In this document: positions 30,474 to 38,847 of the stretch, piece after piece
How positions within the stretch are numbered: the stretch's first letter is position 1
How the letters are laid out: each line of letters starts with the position of its first letter
Origin: Polynucleobacter sp. MG-Unter2-18
Lineage (GTDB): Bacteria; Pseudomonadota; Gammaproteobacteria; Burkholderiales; Burkholderiaceae
Assembly (NCBI RefSeq): GCF_018687675.1
Contig: NZ_CP061302.1
Location: forward strand, 570,192 to 634,191
DNA: 64,000 nt
Reading direction: 5' to 3'
Made by a program: the position numbers and the translations under genes
The notes under the pieces: generated by a model
Told to the model about the DNA's origin: nothing
Database searches by the model: none
Seen by the model: the letters and a program-made list of their open reading frames with translations, nothing else

Positions 30474-31529
30474 ATGACAAACTCACTAATAAGAAAATTC
30501 CTAGGCAACTCTGGATTGGTGTTGAGCGCTATTCTGGCTTTACCCTTGCAGGCTCAAGAAGCGAAAGAACTTAATCTCTACTCAGCCCGTCACTATCAAA
30601 CTGATGAGGCGCTCTACAGTGACTTTACAAAAAAGACAGGAATCAAGATCAACCGTATTGAGGCTGATGACAATGCTTTGGCGGAGAGATTAAAAAGTGA
30701 AGGCAGCAATAGCCCAGCAGATGTGATTTTGATGGTCGATGCAGCTCGATTGTGGCGCGCTCAAATTGATGGCTTCTTTAAGCCGATTCAGTCAAAATAT
30801 TTAGAAGGTCGTATCCCCGCAAACTTGCGTTCTCAGTCCGAGCCAGAGGGGTCAACTTGGTTTGGCTTTTCAACCAGAGCGCGTCTTGTGGTCTACAACA
30901 AAGCAAAAGTAAATCCACAAGACGTTGATACTTATGAGAAGTTAGCTGAGACCATCAATAAGGGCAAGGTGTGCACACGCTCAGGTGCCCATCCCTACAT
31001 GTTGTCATTAATCGGCGCCATGATTGAACGTCGTGGCGAGACTGCTACTGAGGAGTGGGCCAAGGGTATGGTAGCTAATATGGCTCGCCCTCCGAGAGGT
31101 GGCGATACCGATCAAATCAAGGCGGTAGCTTCAGGTGAATGCGGTGTGGCTTTAACAAATTCTTATTACTTGGTCAGGCTTTTACGCTCAACAAAGCCAG
31201 AAGACCAAGTCATTGTTTCTAAGATTGGATTTATCTGGCCAAATCAGCAGACGACTGGCACGCACATCAATATTGCTGGGGGTGGGGTTGCGAGGAGTGC
31301 GCCACATCCACAGGCTGCAAAACAATTTCTTGAATACTTGGCAAGTGATTCTGCGCAAGAGTATTTTGCCAATGGCAATAATGAGTGGCCCGTAGTCAAG
31401 TCAGTCAAAATTGAAAATGAAGGCCTGAAAATGTTAGGTCCATTCAAAGCGGAAAATATATCTATTGCGGCGATTGGTAAGAATCAAATTGCCGCCCAAA
31501 GATTGTTAGACAGAGTGGGTTATAAATAA
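30474..31529 (+). CDS. fbpA: iron(III)-binding periplasmic protein
   Basis: 351 residues with a signal peptide (cleavage near LQAQ|EAKE, about residue 28). The mature part starts ELNLYSARHYQTDEALYSDF, as in FbpA/FutA proteins, and carries the iron-binding tyrosine pair in TNSYYLVRL near residue 225. It captures ferric iron in the periplasm for FbpBC. The last 10 bp overlap the end of the opposite-strand gene at 31520. Confidence 0.9.
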   Translation: MTNSLIRKFLGNSGLVLSAILALPLQAQEAKELNLYSARHYQTDEALYSDFTKKTGIKINRIEADDNALAERLKSEGSNSPADVILMVDAARLWRAQIDGFFKPIQSKYLEGRIPANLRSQSEPEGSTWFGFSTRARLVVYNKAKVNPQDVDTYEKLAETINKGKVCTRSGAHPYMLSLIGAMIERRGETATEEWAKGMVANMARPPRGGDTDQIKAVASGECGVALTNSYYLVRLLRSTKPEDQVIVSKIGFIWPNQQTTGTHINIAGGGVARSAPHPQAAKQFLEYLASDSAQEYFANGNNEWPVVKSVKIENEGLKMLGPFKAENISIAAIGKNQIAAQRLLDRVGYK

Positions 31530-31831
31530 GTCACTCGCTCTAGTAGTTCTTGTGCATTGATGAGGGCGGATTGAAAAGTTTTCCCATCTTTACAATTGAC
31601 GATTACGCCAATACCAGCCACTGGTGCTAGGCTGTCGACTTTAAAGCGACCTACATTGCCCTGTTGTCTGATAAAGCACTCTTCATCAAAGAAAAGTCGA
31701 TCACCGTTATCGTCAATTTCATCGGAGTCAATGGTGCTAAAACCAATTAATTCTTGAAGTGCCTCTTTTGTATCTGCAATTTCTACACTATTAATTTCTT
31801 TTGTCAGGGGATTAATGGCAAATACCTGCAT
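31520..31831 (-). CDS. hypothetical protein
   Basis: 103 residues, acidic, soluble, no signal peptide. Segments such as MQVFAINPLTKEINSVEI, DEIDDNGDRLFFDEECFI and APVAGIGVIVNCKDGKTFQS suggest a small beta-rich domain, but I do not recognise the family. It ends inside the last 10 bp of fbpA on the other strand, so the two transcripts must overlap at their 3' ends. Confidence 0.65.
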   Translation of the reverse strand: MQVFAINPLTKEINSVEIADTKEALQELIGFSTIDSDEIDDNGDRLFFDEECFIRQQGNVGRFKVDSLAPVAGIGVIVNCKDGKTFQSALINAQELLERVTYL

Positions 31832-31963
31832 AGCGTGCTTTCAATCAATTTCGTTTGTAATAACCCCAATCCTAATTGAAATTCAGCGGACCTGCTTTAA
31901 GCGCCTATTTAAGGAATCTAGCTAGAATGAGGTATTACTTCTTTTGATGTTAGATTGGTGTCT

Positions 31964-32233
31964 ATGAAGCGTCTATTACATATTTTGGTCTCAAGCCTTG
32001 GATTATTTCTTTTGGCTTGCGCTACGCCGCCCAGCGAGTTTGGTGTCTATCGACAGTCTGATGGAACCGTTGGGGTACATGCCCCTAAATCCGCCAAAGA
32101 AACTGACGCTCAAGTAGCAGCAGTAGAGGAGTGTAAAAAACTAGGAAAGCGAGGCGCCACTATTGTCGAAACTCGTAAAACAGTGAACGACCGCTTTCCT
32201 ATGACCTACATTTTTGTGTGCAATACCTACTAA
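31964..32233 (+). CDS. small lipoprotein of unknown function
   Basis: 89 residues from ATG 31964 (MKRLLHILVSS); a TTG at 31955 adds only three residues. The lipobox LLACATPP gives a lipidated Cys near residue 19. The mature part has two further Cys residues (EECKKLGKRGAT and the C-terminal FVCNTY) that may form a disulfide in the periplasm. I do not recognise the family. Flanking regions are short. Confidence 0.75.
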   Translation: MKRLLHILVSSLGLFLLACATPPSEFGVYRQSDGTVGVHAPKSAKETDAQVAAVEECKKLGKRGATIVETRKTVNDRFPMTYIFVCNTY

Positions 32234-32243
32234 TAGCAATTAC

Positions 32244-33119
32244 TTAGCTAAGCAACCACTTCTTAATTGATTTATTAACGCACATTGCATCTAAAGCTAA
32301 GCCGAAGAACTCTGAGCCATTAGTGACCATGCTTTCAATGGCCTCAACCTTGCCAGATTTCACGCCACGCAAATAAGTAGCTGCACGATAGCGTAAGAAG
32401 TGCTCATTCGCACCTTCTTCGTTATCAGTAGAGCAAATCTCAAGGCTGCCATAACGAGTTTCCGGATTGATATTCAAGATGGAGAGGCCTAATGCGCCAA
32501 TCAGCTTTTCTGGCACAGGAATAGGAACGTAAGAGTAGAGGGAGACTAACTGCTCTTGTTCGTCGACTTCAATAATATGGTCAACATCGAACACATCTTT
32601 CTCTGTCAACTCTGTCTCACCAGAATCGCCGCCACCAAAAGTGGACTCAAACTGCAGCATTGCAGTATCGCTATCTTTAGAGATTTCAATCATATCGGGA
32701 TAGCCTAGCAATCCTTTCCACCAATACATCAGCGAGAAGGTGCAAGGTTTTACTTCAACTAAGCCCTTATTGGTTGATTTAGCAAAGTAGAGGCCGTAGA
32801 ACTCATCATCCTCTTCGAGTCCGTACTGATCCACTTTGAGCTTCTTCGGTGCAACTGCTTTAGGTGATTTCTTGGCAGCTTTCTTTGGCGCTGGCTTTTT
32901 GGCTGCAGGCTTCTTAGCGACTACCTTTTTAACTACTTTTTTTGCCACAGGTTTTTTAGTAGCTGACTTTTTTTCTGCTATTTTTTTCACTACCTTTTTG
33001 ACAGCCTTTTTGGCTACCACCTTTTTGGCGGTAACTTTTTTAACGGCTTTCTTTGCAGGGGCTTTTTTTACCACCTTGCTAGCTACTTTCTTTTTTGCTG
33101 GAGATTTCTTTGTAGCCAT
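32244..33119 (-). CDS. histone H1-like Lys/Ala-rich tail fused to an acidic domain
   Basis: 291 residues. Residues 1 to about 94 are almost only Lys, Ala, Val, Pro and Thr in AKK/VKK/PAAKK repeats, as in bacterial H1-like and AlgP tails that bind DNA. From about 95 to the end the protein is acidic and folded-looking (YGLEEDDEFYGLYFAKS, CTFSLMYWWKGLLGYPDM, GANEHFLRYRAATYLRGV), with no family that I recognise. The basic tail may tether the acidic domain to the chromosome. The DNA of the tail is repetitive and may vary in length between strains. Confidence 0.8.
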   Translation of the reverse strand: MATKKSPAKKKVASKVVKKAPAKKAVKKVTAKKVVAKKAVKKVVKKIAEKKSATKKPVAKKVVKKVVAKKPAAKKPAPKKAAKKSPKAVAPKKLKVDQYGLEEDDEFYGLYFAKSTNKGLVEVKPCTFSLMYWWKGLLGYPDMIEISKDSDTAMLQFESTFGGGDSGETELTEKDVFDVDHIIEVDEQEQLVSLYSYVPIPVPEKLIGALGLSILNINPETRYGSLEICSTDNEEGANEHFLRYRAATYLRGVKSGKVEAIESMVTNGSEFFGLALDAMCVNKSIKKWLLS

Positions 33120-33360
33120 GGTCTATTGCCCTTCCTATTGGTAGTTAATGTGCATATTGCAGCTTTGATCTTACTTCAGATCTTTCCACTTTTGCTGATA
33201 CTGATATGGGGATTTACCTTCAATATTCAGAGTGAATGTCCGATTGATTTAAGTCTCAACAAAAAGTCGGCTCCACTTGAGGGTCTTATGCTAGCGAAAT
33301 TAAAAAATATAAAAATTAATCCTAGTCTAAGGCTGGTATGCAATTTAGAATCACTTAACA

Positions 33361-35175
33361 ATGAGTAAATTAGTCAAAATCACTATTAGCACCCTTGGCA
33401 CCGTAATCATCCTGATTGCAATAGGTATATGGTATGCAGCCTCAACAGTAGATCCAGTACAACTGACCAGATTGCTCTCTTCCTCTGTGAAGACTGCTGC
33501 CGGCAGAGATCTAAAAATCACTGGGCCAGTAAGTCTCAGTTTCTTTCCGAGCATTTCCGTTGCCGCAGAGGGCTTGAGTCTGAGTAATGCATCTTGGGCA
33601 CCTGATTCTGACATGCTGACGCTCAGGCGCATTGATGTAAGCATTAAAACTCTGCCGCTTCTGAGTAAGCGGATTGAGGTTGACAGTGTGAAGCTTTCTG
33701 GCCTGGAGCTATTTCTTCAAAAAAATGGGACTGGTAAAGCTAATTGGGATTTCAGTACTGACGCCCCCAAGGAACCTTCCGATACTAAAAATAATGCAGA
33801 AACATCATCTGTTAGCGATGATTTAATTTCTATGGACAATGTTTCGATTACGGATGCCCGTATTCAATATCAAGATCCTTCAAACACCATTTCAAGCTAC
33901 CAAATTCAGCGCTTATCGTTGGCAGACAGTAGCGATAAAACAGTCGTATCCCTTGCGATGAAGTTTCAAGAGCAAGTTCTCGAGCTCAGCGGAAAAACGG
34001 GCTCACTTTCTAGATTACTCAAAAAGTGGAATGTCTCATCTGCACAATTCCCAATTGACTTGAACCTCACTATGAATGGTAAGTCTATGATGATTAAAGG
34101 CGAGGTAAGTAAGAATCCCAAGACCCCGCCCACAATGGATTTGACACTGAACTCAAAAGCATTTGACTGGCCCGTTTTCGGGGTGTCGCCCAATCATTCT
34201 CCGCAGGCAGTAAGTGCCGCTAAGTCAGCGCCAGTCGTACATCAAACTCAAAAGCCGCAGCCTAAGTACTTATTTAGTAATGAGAACATTCCCTTTGATG
34301 TGCTGCCCTTAGTCAAAGGGAAAGTCGCAATCAATATTGGTGAATTCAATTTGCCAAAACGTAAATCTATTGAACATCTTGAAGCTACCTTGCAATTGAA
34401 TGGCAGTGTGATTGATGTTCCAAACCTCAGGTTTCAGATGGATAAGGGTAGCGCTGACTTACAGATCAAACTCTCTGGGCTGGATACGGCAAACCCGGTA
34501 TTGAGGGCCATAGGGATGACAAAGGATTTCACACTAGAAAGCTTGCTAGCTAGGCTTGACCCGGGATCCAAGGTGAGCGGGGGTGGCATGAAGATGGCGT
34601 TTGATGTGAAAACCTCTGGAAGTAGCTTGCATCAAATGGCATCAAATTCAAATGGCAAGATTCAGTTGAGTATTAGCCAGGCACGTATGGGTACGAATTT
34701 TTTAAATGATGCTGGTGATTTCGTAGTGACGCTTTTGGATTCGATGAACCCGCTACGTAAAAAAACGAACGAGACAATTTTGGAGTGTGCTGTTGCCTAT
34801 TTGCCAATTAACAACGGCCAGATCAATATAGCTAAGTCAGTTGGGGCTGAAACAGATAGGTTAGACGTGGCTTTAGCTGGCTCTATCAATCTGAAGACGG
34901 AGGTAATTAATCTCACCATTGATCCACAAGAGAAATCAGGTCTCACCACGGGCTTAGATTTAAGTGGTATGGTAAAAATGGGTGGGACATTGGCCAATCC
35001 AAAGGCAGGTATTAATCAAGCCGGGGTAGTCAATAGCGCCGTTTCTATTGGGCTTGGATTTTTGACGGGCGGCGCAAGCATTTTGGCTGAGAATGCCAGA
35101 TCAATGACTTCAAAGAGTCGCCCATGCCGCGATGCGCTCCACCCGTGGTCTGACATCTATCCTGGGGCAGAGTAA
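33361..35175 (+). CDS. AsmA family protein
   Basis: 604 residues. One N-terminal membrane anchor (about 8-28, ISTLGTVIILIAIGIWYAA) holds the protein at the inner membrane, with the rest in the periplasm. The AsmA N-terminal domain is plain: KTAAGRDLKITGPVSLSFFPSISVAAEGLSLSNASWA. The C-terminal AsmA_2-type region lies near 420-580. AsmA-like proteins form lipid-carrying beta grooves between the membranes. The extreme C-terminus (SMTSKSRPCRDALHPWSD) is poorly conserved in type. It is monocistronic, convergent with the holin-like gene. Confidence 0.88.
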   Translation: MSKLVKITISTLGTVIILIAIGIWYAASTVDPVQLTRLLSSSVKTAAGRDLKITGPVSLSFFPSISVAAEGLSLSNASWAPDSDMLTLRRIDVSIKTLPLLSKRIEVDSVKLSGLELFLQKNGTGKANWDFSTDAPKEPSDTKNNAETSSVSDDLISMDNVSITDARIQYQDPSNTISSYQIQRLSLADSSDKTVVSLAMKFQEQVLELSGKTGSLSRLLKKWNVSSAQFPIDLNLTMNGKSMMIKGEVSKNPKTPPTMDLTLNSKAFDWPVFGVSPNHSPQAVSAAKSAPVVHQTQKPQPKYLFSNENIPFDVLPLVKGKVAINIGEFNLPKRKSIEHLEATLQLNGSVIDVPNLRFQMDKGSADLQIKLSGLDTANPVLRAIGMTKDFTLESLLARLDPGSKVSGGGMKMAFDVKTSGSSLHQMASNSNGKIQLSISQARMGTNFLNDAGDFVVTLLDSMNPLRKKTNETILECAVAYLPINNGQINIAKSVGAETDRLDVALAGSINLKTEVINLTIDPQEKSGLTTGLDLSGMVKMGGTLANPKAGINQAGVVNSAVSIGLGFLTGGASILAENARSMTSKSRPCRDALHPWSDIYPGAE

Positions 35176-35178
35176 TTT

Positions 35179-35526
35179 TTAAAACAGCATTCCGCTGATA
35201 AAGAGGCTGAATAAAGAAATAAAGATGCTGGCAAAGAATGCGGTCCAAAAGCCAGAAATCGTAAAGCCACTCACCACTGCAGACACCAGCATTAGTACCA
35301 AGGCATTCACTACTAGCAGAAACAGTCCCATCGTGAGGACAGTTAGTGGGAGCGTGAAGAGAATTAACAGGGGCTTTACTACTGCATTAGCAAATCCCAG
35401 CAGTAGGGCAGCAATTAAGAGTGAGCCACCATCTGCAAAGCGTAAGCCGCTAAAAAGATAGCTGGCAACCCAAAGGGATAGAGAGGTTAAGCCCCACTGG
35501 ACTAAAAATGGCACTAAGTTACCCAT
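35179..35526 (-). CDS. small four-helix membrane protein (phage holin superfamily IV-like, PF04020 type)
   Basis: 115 residues with four hydrophobic helices and the family motif LLGFANAVVKPLLILFTLPLTVLTMGLFLLVVNALVL. Proteins of this type are chromosomal in many bacteria and their function is unknown; the holin name comes only from a profile relationship. A palindrome identical in its core to the HigBA operator lies 30-41 bp before its ATG, so the antitoxin may also regulate this gene. Confidence 0.85.
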   Translation of the reverse strand: MGNLVPFLVQWGLTSLSLWVASYLFSGLRFADGGSLLIAALLLGFANAVVKPLLILFTLPLTVLTMGLFLLVVNALVLMLVSAVVSGFTISGFWTAFFASIFISLFSLFISGMLF

Positions 35527-35555
35527 GGTATTTACCTTTTTTAATAGCCTTCGAA

Positions 35556-35567
35556 ATCAATATTGAT
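35556..35567. promoter_or_regulatory. palindrome ATCAATATTGAT between the holin-like gene and antitoxin gene
   Basis: A 12-bp perfect palindrome with the same core as the 18-bp operator at 36233-36250. It lies 30 bp upstream of the ATG at 35526 and 23 bp after the antitoxin stop codon, suggesting a secondary operator. Confidence 0.45.
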
Positions 35568-35589
35568 AATAGCTAATTTTAGTGGAGCC

Positions 35590-35895
35590 CTAAGCGGCTA
35601 ATTTTTGCTTTGAATTTTTAATTGGCTTGAAGTGGATTTCAATATGGGTATTTGTGGCTGCCGCCAATTTCGTCAAAGTCCTCAGGGAGGGGAGACTGAC
35701 CCCACTCTCAAGTCTTGCAATTGCAGATTGGGAGGTGCTCATTAGTGCGGCTAGCTCCTCTTGGGATAGTCCACTTTTCATGCGCGCCTCGATAACTTCT
35801 TGCGCAATTTCAAACTCCATACGTGACTCGTCGTAAGCTTCTTTGTAGTCTGGATTTTTAATCCACTTTTTATGTAAATTGGATATCTTAGTCAT
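35590..35895 (-). CDS. HigA-type antitoxin
   Basis: 101 residues. The helix-turn-helix is near residues 40-75 (SGLSQEELAALMSTSQSAIARLESG). The N-terminal segment (residues 1-35, charged) probably binds the toxin. It overlaps the toxin stop codon by 4 bp, the toxin-first order of higBA operons. It would repress its own promoter by binding the palindrome at 36233-36250. Confidence 0.85.
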   Translation of the reverse strand: MTKISNLHKKWIKNPDYKEAYDESRMEFEIAQEVIEARMKSGLSQEELAALMSTSQSAIARLESGVSLPSLRTLTKLAAATNTHIEIHFKPIKNSKQKLAA

Positions 35896-36224
35896 ATTAG
35901 CTTTGCCTGTTTAGCTCTTCTTGTCGCCATCTCCAAAGCTGCTAGTGGAGTTTTCTGAGTCTTCTTAATAAACACATGTAAAACGATTATTTTTTTTCCT
36001 TTTGCATAGAGATAAATTCCTCTTGCAATTCCGCCCCGTCCAGAGACTCGTATTTCCCAGAATTTATCACCCAAAGACCTGATGTGAGGCATTCCAACAT
36101 TTTGGGGGCCAAACTGCTCCAGTAAACCAGAGACTCTCACAAACTTACTTCTAATATCTACTGGCAGGGCCTCTAGCTCATCGTCAACGGTGTTATTAAG
36201 GGCATGTACAGTCCATATGGTCAT
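35892..36224 (-). CDS. HigB/RelE-type toxin (Gp49-like)
   Basis: 110 residues with the Gp49/RelE-like ribonuclease pattern: MPHIRSLGDKFWEIRVSGRGGIARGIYLYAKGKKIIVLHVFIKKTQKTP, including the conserved LWElR-type strand, the R-x-x-Y stretch and the F-x-K-K-T-x-K-T-P end. Such toxins cleave mRNA on the ribosome. A TATAAT box ends 6 nt before the ATG and there is no ribosome binding site, so the toxin mRNA may be leaderless. Confidence 0.85.
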   Translation of the reverse strand: MTIWTVHALNNTVDDELEALPVDIRSKFVRVSGLLEQFGPQNVGMPHIRSLGDKFWEIRVSGRGGIARGIYLYAKGKKIIVLHVFIKKTQKTPLAALEMATRRAKQAKLI

Positions 36225-36230
36225 CTATAA

Positions 36231-36256
36231 ATTATATCAATATTGATATATGTCAA
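36231..36256 (-). promoter_or_regulatory. promoter of the HigBA-type operon
   Basis: On the minus strand TTGACA (36256-36251) is followed after 14 bp by TATAAT (36236-36231), 6 nt before the toxin ATG. The spacing is short for these two boxes, so the true -35 may differ or an activator may be needed. Confidence 0.4.
36233..36250. promoter_or_regulatory. 18-bp palindromic operator of the HigBA-type operon
   Basis: TATATCAAT (36233-36241) and ATTGATATA (36242-36250) form a perfect palindrome that overlaps the -10 box. A further half-site TGATATAA follows at 36260-36267. A core copy recurs at 35556. Confidence 0.7.
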
Positions 36257-36292
36257 AAATGATATAACTTAATCTAATATAAATCAAGGACT

Positions 36293-36496
36293 TTAATAAT
36301 GCGGAGGGATTTCATCTTTTGGATTGTTGTTACCTACACCATCCCCGCTGCTAGCTTGCTCCTTGATGGATTTAAGTTCACGATACAGAAATTCAATTTG
36401 TTGCTGCTGCTTGTAGATTGCTTCATTGAGTTGATCAATCAAATCTTCAGTAAAGCTGAGTTTAATTTCAAGATTGGTGATGCGATCATCGCTCAT
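36293..36496 (-). CDS. slyX: SlyX family protein
   Basis: 67 residues, almost all one amphipathic helix (residues 1-48: RITNLEIKLSFTEDLIDQLNEAIYKQQQ) that should form a coiled coil, followed by a flexible tail ending PPHY, the SlyX hallmark. The function is unknown. It lies 21 bp downstream of the DUF1653 gene on the same strand. Confidence 0.88.
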   Translation of the reverse strand: MSDDRITNLEIKLSFTEDLIDQLNEAIYKQQQQIEFLYRELKSIKEQASSGDGVGNNNPKDEIPPHY

Positions 36497-36517
36497 GTCA
36501 GTTCCTTTACCTTTATC

Positions 36518-36757
36518 TTAAGCATTGACCAACTCAAATCGACCATCTTCCATCTCGGCCTTTGGTCTGATCCAAAAATCGTGCGACTGAAGTGATTCAT
36601 AAACGTAGGCTGGCTCTAGATTAGCTTCGACATTGGCAAGTAAGACTACTTTATAAAAGCCACCCGTCTTAATGTGCCTTAGCTTACTACCTGGCTTAAA
36701 GAGGCCGTCATCGGCATCTGCCATCTTTGGCATCGTTGGCGTCTCTAGTTTACTCAT
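36518..36757 (-). CDS. DUF1653 family protein
   Basis: 79 residues. The core FKPGSKLRHIKTGGFYKVVLLANVEANLEPAYVYESLQ followed by DFWIRPKAEMEDGRF fits the DUF1653 pattern (G-x-x-Y-x-H-x-K-G-x-x-Y...W-x-R-P-x-x-M-F). Small soluble cytoplasmic protein of unknown role. It is transcribed together with slyX and is divergent from the luciferase-like oxidoreductase gene. Confidence 0.75.
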   Translation of the reverse strand: MSKLETPTMPKMADADDGLFKPGSKLRHIKTGGFYKVVLLANVEANLEPAYVYESLQSHDFWIRPKAEMEDGRFELVNA

Positions 36758-36778
36758 GTCAAAAAAGCGCTTTCTTAG

Positions 36779-36784
36779 TATGAT
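36779..36784 (+). promoter_or_regulatory. -10 box 6 nt before the luciferase-like gene
   Basis: TATGAT is followed by TGTTGG and then ATG at 36791. The -35 region (ATGTCA, 17 bp upstream) is weak. There is no ribosome binding site, so a leaderless transcript is possible. Confidence 0.45.
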
Positions 36785-36790
36785 TGTTGG

Positions 36791-37807
36791 ATGGCAAATT
36801 GCGTCCCGTACTCCATTCTAGATATATCTCCGATCCCAGAGGGATTTACTGCTGCAGATGCCTTACGGAACTCTTTAGATATTGCTCAGCATGCGGAGGC
36901 TTTAGGCTATACCCGCTATTGGGTAGCAGAGCACCACAACATGACAGGTAATGCTAGCTCTGCTACTGCTGTTTTGATTGCTTATATTGCTGGTGGTACA
37001 AAAACCATTCGCGTTGGGTCGGGTGGCGTGATGTTGCCAAATCATGCCCCGCTAGTCATTGCAGAACAATTTGGTACTTTGGCATCTATCTACCCCGGTA
37101 GGATTGAGTTGGGTCTGGGGCGTGCGCCAGGTACAGATCAAATGACAGCTAGAGCCTTACGTCGAGATTTGCTCGGAAGTGATGATCGCTTTCCGCAGGA
37201 TGTACGGGAGTTACAGCATTACTTTGGCCCCATCGAGGAGGGTCAAATTGTGAGAGCTATTCCGGGTGCAGATACCGAGGTACCGATTTGGATATTAGGA
37301 TCTAGCTTGTATGGCGCACAATTAGCGGCTCACTTCGGCCTACCTTACGCATTTGCATCTCACTTTGCACCGGAGCAATTATTGGATGCTATGTCAACCT
37401 ATCGCGAATTGTTTAAGCCATCGGATAAGTTAGCCAAACCCTATTGTGCATTTTTAATGAATGTAGTCGCTGCTGATACCGATGAAGAGGCTGCACACCT
37501 TTTTACTACTTTGCAGCAAAACGTCATTCGTATGCGCCGAAATACCCGCGGGCAGTTACCTTCCCCAATAGAAGATATAGATGACTTCTGTGAGCCACAT
37601 GAAAAAATAACTGCTGCTCATGCTTTGCGCTGTTCTGCTGTCGGATCTTTACAGACTGTAAGAAAAGAGATGCAATATTGGCTTGATCAGACCGGTGCTA
37701 ATGAAATCATCATCACGGGTCAAATTTATGACCATCAAGCCCGCCTCAAGTCCTTTGAAATTGCTGCTGAGGCAGCCAAAGGATTGCGTTTTAGTTCTTT
37801 AGTCTAA
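36791..37807 (+). CDS. luciferase-like flavin-dependent monooxygenase
   Basis: 338 residues of the bacterial luciferase-like (LLM) superfamily. Features are [77 protein letters not shown], the TIM-barrel strands that hold reduced FMN. It resembles the YhbW/limB-type subgroup. The substrate is unknown. The end overlaps the PIN gene on the other strand by 17 bp. Confidence 0.92.
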   Translation: MANCVPYSILDISPIPEGFTAADALRNSLDIAQHAEALGYTRYWVAEHHNMTGNASSATAVLIAYIAGGTKTIRVGSGGVMLPNHAPLVIAEQFGTLASIYPGRIELGLGRAPGTDQMTARALRRDLLGSDDRFPQDVRELQHYFGPIEEGQIVRAIPGADTEVPIWILGSSLYGAQLAAHFGLPYAFASHFAPEQLLDAMSTYRELFKPSDKLAKPYCAFLMNVVAADTDEEAAHLFTTLQQNVIRMRRNTRGQLPSPIEDIDDFCEPHEKITAAHALRCSAVGSLQTVRKEMQYWLDQTGANEIIITGQIYDHQARLKSFEIAAEAAKGLRFSSLV

Positions 37808-38213
37808 AGGCGTTGTAATCGTTGGTAATGAGAATGTCTTCTGAGGCTGCTCTACTAGCAATTTGAAGTACTGCATTATCTTTGCTAATGAGTAATGTAG
37901 GCCTGAGTTGATAGGCCAAATCTAAAAAGATCTGATCATCCGGATCCTGGCATTTCCAGGGTGCGGGGGCTAAATTGGAATCATCATGCATCTGAGCAAA
38001 AGATTGCCATTGAGCCAAAATACTTGCTTGGGCGACTTCATCAAGATTAAAGAGGGGGCGTGATATGACGTCAGCAAGTTCCAGCAAGGTTTTTTGACTC
38101 GTGATTACTTGAATAATCCCATCCATGATTGCTTGCTTCAGATGAATCGTTCTTTTGTCATTAAAGACAAAAATATCTAACAAGATATTGGTGTCTAAAA
38201 CTACAGGTCTCAT
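37791..38213 (-). CDS. PIN-domain protein (putative toxin ribonuclease)
   Basis: 140 residues with the PIN metal-site acids: Asp in [11 protein letters not shown] near residue 6, Glu near 43 (TLLELADVI), Asp residues in [16 protein letters not shown] near 90-97, and Asp in [10 protein letters not shown] near the end. PIN toxins are Mg-dependent RNases. No separate antitoxin gene is present; instead the gene overlaps the yaeQ stop by 4 bp. The 3' end overlaps the luciferase-like gene by 17 bp. Confidence 0.8.
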   Translation of the reverse strand: MRPVVLDTNILLDIFVFNDKRTIHLKQAIMDGIIQVITSQKTLLELADVISRPLFNLDEVAQASILAQWQSFAQMHDDSNLAPAPWKCQDPDDQIFLDLAYQLRPTLLISKDNAVLQIASRAASEDILITNDYNAFRLKN

Positions 38214-38758
38214 TGCTGTTGATTGCGCCAGATTTCTGGGGTGATAGTGACTTGCCCCATATCTGAAGAAACGTATGCTTCCCCATCTTGAATATTCACA
38301 TGCAGAACCATGCTACGCTCAACTAGCTTATTGAGCTCTTTGGCCTGCTCCGCTGGAATGGAGATCACCTGAAGATTACGGGCGCGAGTTAATTTATTGG
38401 CAATGCCATCCCACCAGATTTTGCTGGTGTGCCCGCCGTAGCAGTAGACAATGACTTGATCAGATCGACCACAGGCTTTCAGAATGCGCCTCTCGTCTGG
38501 CTGGCCTATCTCAATCCAAAGCTGAATGGCATCCGTGAGGTCTTTTACCCAAAGATCAGGCTCATCGGTATCGCTCAAACCTTTAGTAAAAGCTAACTCT
38601 TCTTGTGCTTGAAGGGCAAACGCAATAATGCGCACCATCATCCGCTCTTCAGTTTCAGAGGGGTGCTTTGCAATAGTGAGTGAATGACTGCCGTAATAGT
38701 GGCGGTCAGAGTCTGCGACATGAAGGTCGGCTTTGTGGATAGTTGCGCGTAGAGCCAT
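38210..38758 (-). CDS. yaeQ: YaeQ family protein
   Basis: 182 residues. The YaeQ pattern is clear: KADLHVADSDRHYYGSHSLTIAKHPSETEERMMVRIIAFAL and, later, DEPDLWVKDLTDAIQLWIEIGQPDERRILKA. The fold is related to PD-(D/E)XK nucleases, with a D...E-x-G/Q-type core (here DLWVKD and WIEIGQ). The gene lies directly upstream of the PIN gene and overlaps it by 4 bp, so the two are coupled. Confidence 0.9.
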   Translation of the reverse strand: MALRATIHKADLHVADSDRHYYGSHSLTIAKHPSETEERMMVRIIAFALQAQEELAFTKGLSDTDEPDLWVKDLTDAIQLWIEIGQPDERRILKACGRSDQVIVYCYGGHTSKIWWDGIANKLTRARNLQVISIPAEQAKELNKLVERSMVLHVNIQDGEAYVSSDMGQVTITPEIWRNQQQ

Positions 38759-38847
38759 GGCGCATTATCGCCTTTTAAGGCAATCATTCGGCTTATCCCA
38801 GTATTATTTGGCAAAATGCCCCAATTTACTGTGTATCGTAGAGCCCC

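Noticed and set aside
32836..33144. Phe/Ala/Thr-rich hydrophobic open frame
   Set aside because: Reverse translation of the Lys/Ala tail of the histone-like gene, which naturally gives a Phe-rich antisense.
35179..35526. Prophage signal from a holin-like protein
   Set aside because: PF04020-type proteins are common chromosomal membrane proteins; no other phage gene is near.
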